From Periweissella fabalis (GTDB lineage Bacteria > Bacillota > Bacilli > Lactobacillales > Lactobacillaceae): 64,000 nucleotides of DNA. The notes under the pieces were generated by a model. The model did no database searches, had not been told where the DNA came from, and saw nothing but the letters and a program-made list of their open reading frames with translations. The stretch lies in assembly GCF_012396505.1 (NCBI RefSeq), contig NZ_JAAXPN010000001.1:539800-603799 (forward strand), given 5' to 3'. Positions 63,168-64,000 of the stretch are shown here, piece by piece (the first letter of the stretch is position 1; every line of letters starts with the position of its first letter). Made by a program: the position numbers and the translations under genes.

Positions 63168-64000
63168 TTATTTGGCTTCACGGTTTTTCTTAAAGAATTT
63201 CGCTAAACCGTACAATCCGATTGCATTCAAGGCTACACCTACACCAGTTAAGGTTGCACTTTCAGATCCTGATTCGTCTGTTTTAGGCAATGTAGTTGTT
63301 ACACTAGCAGCTGCATTAGTTGTTACAGTAGCTGTTGTATTTTGACCATTGCTACTGTTGCTATTAATAACTACAGGTGTAGCAGTTTGACTAGTTGAAT
63401 CAGTGTTTGATGCTGATTCTGAAGTACTTGGTGTTGATGCACCACCTTCTGGTACTTCGTTACTTGCAGACGCAGAAGTACTCATTGAAGTTGAGTCACT
63501 TGTAGATGCTGAATTTGAACTTGATGTTGATTCTGATTCAGATACTGAAGTACTCATTGAAGTTGACTTAGCGTCTGATGCACTTGCTGATTCTGAATCT
63601 TTAATTGATTCTGATGTTGATGCGTTCTTAGAATCAATTGTTGATTCTGACTTACTTTGTGATGTAACTTCTGAAGCACTTGTTGACGCTGAATCTGATT
63701 CTGAAGTACTTGGTGTTGATGCACCACCTTCTGGTACTTCGTTACTTGCAGACGCAGAAGTACTCATTGAAGTTGAGTCACTTGTAGATGCTGAATTTGA
63801 ACTTGATGTTGATTCTGAGTCAGATACTGAAGTGCTCATTGAAGTTGACTTAACTTCTGAAGTACTTGTTGACGCTGAATCTGAATCGACTGTTGATGTT
63901 GATTCTGAGTCAGATACTGAAGTGCTCATTGAAGTTGACTTAACTTCTGAAGTACTTGTTGACGCTGAATCTGAATCGACTGTTGATGTTGATTCTGAGT
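63168..64000 (-). CDS. Serine-rich-repeat LPxTG adhesin (C-terminal part)
   Basis: At least 277 codons, open to the window edge, so the N-terminus is missing. Almost all of it is a Ser-Asp/Glu/Ala/Thr repeat (STSVSDSESTS, SASTSTSEV), broken twice by NEVPEGGASTPSTSES. The end is LPKTDESG, a hydrophobic helix (GVGVALNAIGLYGLAKFF) and KKNREAK, a sortase anchor. Such proteins are the substrates of the SecA2/SecY2 system next door and are O-glycosylated on Ser by GtfA/GtfB. Transcribed towards the accessory Sec operon, behind which an IS has inserted. Confidence 0.92.
   Translation of the reverse strand, partial: SESTSTVDSDSASTSTSEVKSTSMSTSVSDSESTSTVDSDSASTSTSEVKSTSMSTSVSDSESTSSSNSASTSDSTSMSTSASASNEVPEGGASTPSTSESDSASTSASEVTSQSKSESTIDSKNASTSESIKDSESASASDAKSTSMSTSVSESESTSSSNSASTSDSTSMSTSASASNEVPEGGASTPSTSESASNTDSTSQTATPVVINSNSSNGQNTTATVTTNAAASVTTTLPKTDESGSESATLTGVGVALNAIGLYGLAKFFKKNREAK
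63415..63857 (-). repeat. Duplicated ~160-base segment in the serine-rich adhesin
   Basis: The block encoding SASNEVPEGGASTPSTSES and its flanks occurs at about 63415-63575 and again at 63697-63857, 282 bases apart and nearly identical. Confidence 0.8.
63811..64000 (-). repeat. Perfect 90-base tandem repeats in the serine-rich adhesin
   Basis: Units 63811-63900 and 63901-63990 are identical and a third begins at 63991. Each encodes 30 residues. The array continues beyond the window, and its length may vary between isolates. Confidence 0.9.

Noticed and set aside
63415..64000. Regular repeats that might be taken for a CRISPR array.
   Set aside because: They are in-frame coding repeats of an LPxTG protein, with no unique spacers and no cas genes.
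1..64000. tRNA, rRNA genes, prophage or integrase/attachment sites.
   Set aside because: No tRNA-like CCA-ended cloverleaf, rRNA stretch, integrase or phage structural gene was seen on reading the gaps on both strands.

Overview
The window is a low-GC Firmicute chromosome, most likely Lactobacillaceae (heterofermentative Weissella/Leuconostoc-like or a close relative). This rests on the T-box-controlled hisS-aspS operon, LepA, GuaC, RecD2, MprF and ROK glucokinase repertoire, the KxYKxGKxW and LPxTG surface proteins, CcpA-type cre sites, and an accessory Sec (SecA2/SecY2) locus. The genus cannot be fixed from the sequence alone. Almost every gene lies on the minus strand.

Layout. 1-2478: 3' part of an ABC-F ATPase gene, a frameshifted GT39-like membrane glycosyltransferase and a small membrane protein. 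2513-6448: ribose operon rbsDACB behind a promoter with an overlapping cre. 6569-15160: a giant KxYKxGKxW/LPxTG adhesin with a beta-helix domain and a long Ala/Ser-rich stalk, followed upstream by two GT4-like glycosyltransferases that probably decorate it. 15159-18620: an alkyl-sulfatase-like metallo-hydrolase, an unknown gene, and guaC behind PurBox-like motifs. 18660-23938: aspS, hisS with a T-box leader, and lepA. 24091-29926: a YtrA-type GntR/ABC operon, an OsmC protein behind a cre, an aldehyde dehydrogenase, CsbD and a secreted protein. 29935-45782: tautomerase, HAD phosphatase, ABC-2 protein, L27 and L21, prs, recD2, TPR protein, phosphoglycerate mutase-like protein, mprF with a hydrolase, rhodanese, glucokinase and an unusual P-type ATPase. 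46050-50014: a DUF3114-like gene, a two-domain XRE/TetR regulator starting at ATT, a small peptide/hairpin unit and a decayed ISL3-type element. 50103-61441: the accessory Sec operon secA2-secY2-asp1-asp2-asp3-gtfA-gtfB(short), a one-TM small protein and an Rgg-like regulator, with one clear promoter. 61553-63061: an intact ISL3-family element with an 8-bp target duplication. 63168-64000: the C-terminal end of a serine-rich-repeat LPxTG protein, the expected substrate of that operon.

The main theme is export and glycosylation of Ser/Ala-rich adhesins. Two adhesin genes, two sets of glycosyltransferases and one export operon lie within 64 kb. The least ordinary items are a poly-A tract that puts the best start of the large adhesin out of frame, a GtfB lacking its C-terminal part, extra genes at the tail of the accessory Sec operon, apparent AUU/AUC starts at two genes, a T-box whose specifier region contains overlapping Asp and His codons, and a 21-bp perfect hairpin next to a tiny ORF beside the two-HTH regulator.
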